A stretch of 35,477 nt of DNA from Acidobacteriota bacterium. Its GTDB lineage: Bacteria > Acidobacteriota > Terriglobia > Versatilivoradales > Versatilivoraceae. The first letter of the stretch is position 1, and every line of letters begins with the position of its first letter. The translations under genes and the position numbers were made by a program. The notes below the pieces were generated by a model. The model ran no database searches and was not told the DNA's origin. It worked only from the letters and a program-made list of their open reading frames with translations. The stretch covers positions 55,570 through 91,046 of the forward strand of contig QHZP01000008.1 of the NCBI GenBank assembly GCA_003224715.1, read 5' to 3'. Below are positions 34,181-35,477 of the stretch, piece after piece.

Positions 34181-34756
34181 GGCTGAACCTCCCGATGACG
34201 CTATTTCCACCCTTCACTTTATCGCCTAAAGTTACTTCCAGTCTTACATTCTCTGGCAAGAAAATATCTACCCGGGAGCCAAACTTGATCAAACCGATAC
34301 GCTCTCCCTTCCCGACATTGTCTCCTGCCTTTTTCCAGCAGACAATCCGCCTTGCCAGAATGCCAGCAATTTGACTGAATCTCACCTTTTGGCAGTCGTT
34401 GTCTCCACAGAGGCTCCATCGTCGAAGGCTACTTTAAACTTGCCTGGGACATAGCGAATGCTTTCAATTTTTCCTGCGATGGGAGAACGGTTGACATGTA
34501 CGTTGAAGATAGACAAAAAAATCGAGACCCGCGTGGTTCCGTCGGATTCGCCGGAAATCTTCACAACCTTTCCATCGGCGGGAGAAACCACCACGGCTTC
34601 ATCCGCGGGTATAGACCTGTCAGGGTCACGAAAAAAGAATCCGACAAACAGTGTCAAAGCAAGAAACAAAAATGCACCCCATTTAGGTCCGAACCAAAAA
34701 GAGAAAGCGGTACTCAGGGCGAGAGGAATCAAAAATGGGTAGGCTTCTTTGGCCAT
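34173..34756 (-). pseudogene. psd: Phosphatidylserine decarboxylase (short archaeal-type), frame broken in the middle
   Basis: Psd converts phosphatidylserine to phosphatidylethanolamine. The N-terminal half is read from the ATG at 34756: membrane segment, FFRDPDRSIP, VVSPADGKVVKI, SIFLSIFNVHVNRSPIAGKI, GKFKVAFDDGASVE. That frame stops at 34382. The C-terminal half, in another frame to 34173, has VRFSQIAGILARRIVCW, KGERIGLIKFGSRVDIFLP with the self-cleaving FGS site that forms the pyruvoyl group, and GGNSVIGRF. Family members have about 9 more residues between ASVE(NE) and QIAG, so roughly 25-28 bases seem missing and the frame is shifted. All catalytic parts survive. A real defect would block phosphatidylethanolamine synthesis unless another psd exists. 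Confidence 0.85.
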
Positions 34757-35190
34757 AAAGTAAAGAGGTCGATTACCTCACACCCGTCATTGAGATGTAC
34801 CACCATCGGGCAAACCCGCGTTCTTCTGCCAGACCTGGAATAGAGCACGTCCCATCAAAGCGTATCCCAAAGACCTGCTGAGTATTATAGCCCAAGACCC
34901 GCAGCCGAGGAAAGCAATCAAAGAAGCTTGAGCCCAGGCGAAGAACAGCCCCCAAATTTTGGCGATCTTTTTGCGGGAATCGGCAAGCGGCTGCCCGCCA
35001 GGGGGCCACTTTCTCCCACTCCGTCTGCCCAAAAGCCTAGACCTTAAGGAGATCTTGTTGCCGTTGTTTTCGTCGGCCTTTCTGCTGCTCGGGGATCAAC
35101 AAAAAGGGGGAATCGTTTTCGATTCCCCCTGTTATTCCAATCTCTTTATCGAAGGGATAAATGGTTCAAGCGAGTCTACTAAGGGCCATT
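34757..35190. other. Intergenic region between the DUF465 gene and psd
   Basis: About 430 bases. It contains a strong minus-strand terminator at 35098-35130. A weak minus-strand frame, 34787-35032, with a TTG start would encode 81 residues including one or two hydrophobic segments (WGLFFAWAQASLIAFLGC); it has no family resemblance and no clear ribosome binding site, so it is not called. GAGGT/ACCTC forms a small palindrome just before psd. Confidence 0.5.
35098..35130 (-). terminator. Intrinsic terminator of the DUF465 gene
   Basis: On the minus strand AGGGGGAATCG (35120-35130) pairs perfectly over 11 bases with CGATTCCCCCT (35105-35115) around a four-base loop, then TTTTTG follows. It lies about 60 bases after the stop codon at 35191. 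This is a textbook factor-independent terminator and the clearest one in the window. Confidence 0.88.
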
Positions 35191-35442
35191 TTACTTCGAA
35201 GGACCTGCTTGCTTAGCGGCTTGCTGGCGGTATTTCTGGATCATGATTTCCATTTGGTCTTTGACGTGAAGCTTCCATTTCTTGAGCTTAACTTCTTCAA
35301 CCTTTTCTTCTTCGGACAGATAATTCTTATGGAGTAGTTTCTCCAACTGCTCTTCATAGTTAGAATGCTTTTGGGCCAGCCTTCTGAATTCTTCGCTAGA
35401 CTGCAAGAGATGTTCCTTAATATCGAAGGTCCCTAATTCCAT
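35191..35442 (-). CDS. Small helical protein of the DUF465 / YdcH type
   Basis: From the ATG at 35442 it has 83 residues, almost wholly helical and charged: DIKEHLLQSSEEFRRLAQKHSNYEEQLEKLL, then YLSEEEKVEEVKLKKWKLHVKDQMEIMI. The spacing FRRLAQKHSNYEEQL and the LKKxKLxVKDQM pattern match DUF465 (YdcH), a coiled-coil family of unknown role. GGAGG with an adjoining A-run, 8 bases before the ATG, is a strong ribosome binding site; a GTG three bases upstream (35445) is a less likely start. It stands alone, followed by the terminator at 35098-35130. Confidence 0.85.
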   Translation of the reverse strand: MELGTFDIKEHLLQSSEEFRRLAQKHSNYEEQLEKLLHKNYLSEEEKVEEVKLKKWKLHVKDQMEIMIQKYRQQAAKQAGPSK

Positions 35443-35477
35443 CACCCAACCTCCTTTTTTCTTATTGAGGATTTTTC

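Noticed and set aside
34787-35032. 81-residue minus-strand frame with a hydrophobic segment before psd
   Set aside because: It depends on a TTG start without ribosome binding site, and a second overlapping frame is equally open; support is too weak.

Overview
The window looks like a chromosomal segment of a free-living bacterium of roughly balanced base composition, most likely an acidobacterium. That assignment is inferred from gene order (rpmE-yqhQ-prfA-prmC; rpsA-sppA-HU-HIT), a ~900-residue cobalamin-dependent ribonucleotide reductase, an HU-like protein and a small DUF465 protein. It is not a certain identification. No rRNA, tRNA, CRISPR array, prophage or insertion sequence was recognised.

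Layout. Positions 1-3656 (minus): a truncated DUF374 acyltransferase, etfB-etfA and a two-domain chromate transporter. Positions 4024-6051 (plus): a sugar ABC transporter lipoprotein and permease without an ATPase gene. Positions 6263-7438 (minus): nicotinate phosphoribosyltransferase. Positions 7506-11363 (plus): a small lipoprotein-like gene with a broken frame, then nrdJ. The nrdJ upstream region holds two NrdR-box-like sites, a sigma70-like promoter and a long leader hairpin. Positions 11674-15336 (minus): rpmE, yqhQ, prfA, prmC, hinT. Positions 15770-22143 (plus): rpsA, sppA, an HU/IHF gene, a second HIT protein, and an NtrB/NtrC-like histidine kinase and sigma54 activator. Positions 22298-35442 (minus): DUF465 protein with a strong terminator, psd, pssA, a USG-1-like dehydrogenase homologue, an unknown membrane protein, an aminotransferase, a GT2 glycosyltransferase, kdgK, eda, an MFS transporter, metF and a PQQ-type sugar dehydrogenase with a duplicated C-terminal module.

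How the genes work together. ETF carries electrons from flavin dehydrogenases. The sugar dehydrogenase, KDG kinase and KDPG aldolase point to oxidative sugar/ketogluconate use in Entner-Doudoroff style. psd and pssA make phosphatidylethanolamine. The rpmE-prfA-prmC and rpsA-HU blocks are translation and nucleoid housekeeping. nrdJ makes deoxynucleotides and appears to be under NrdR control.

The most noteworthy signals are: the nrdJ control region (tandem NrdR boxes plus a 16-bp leader stem); four genes (small lipoprotein, prmC, kdgK, psd) whose frames are broken, three of them with short segments apparently missing; a GC-rich MFS gene abutting metF; a catalytically dead ASADH/USG-1 homologue inside a phospholipid gene cluster; and exact-offset tandem modules on the sugar dehydrogenase.
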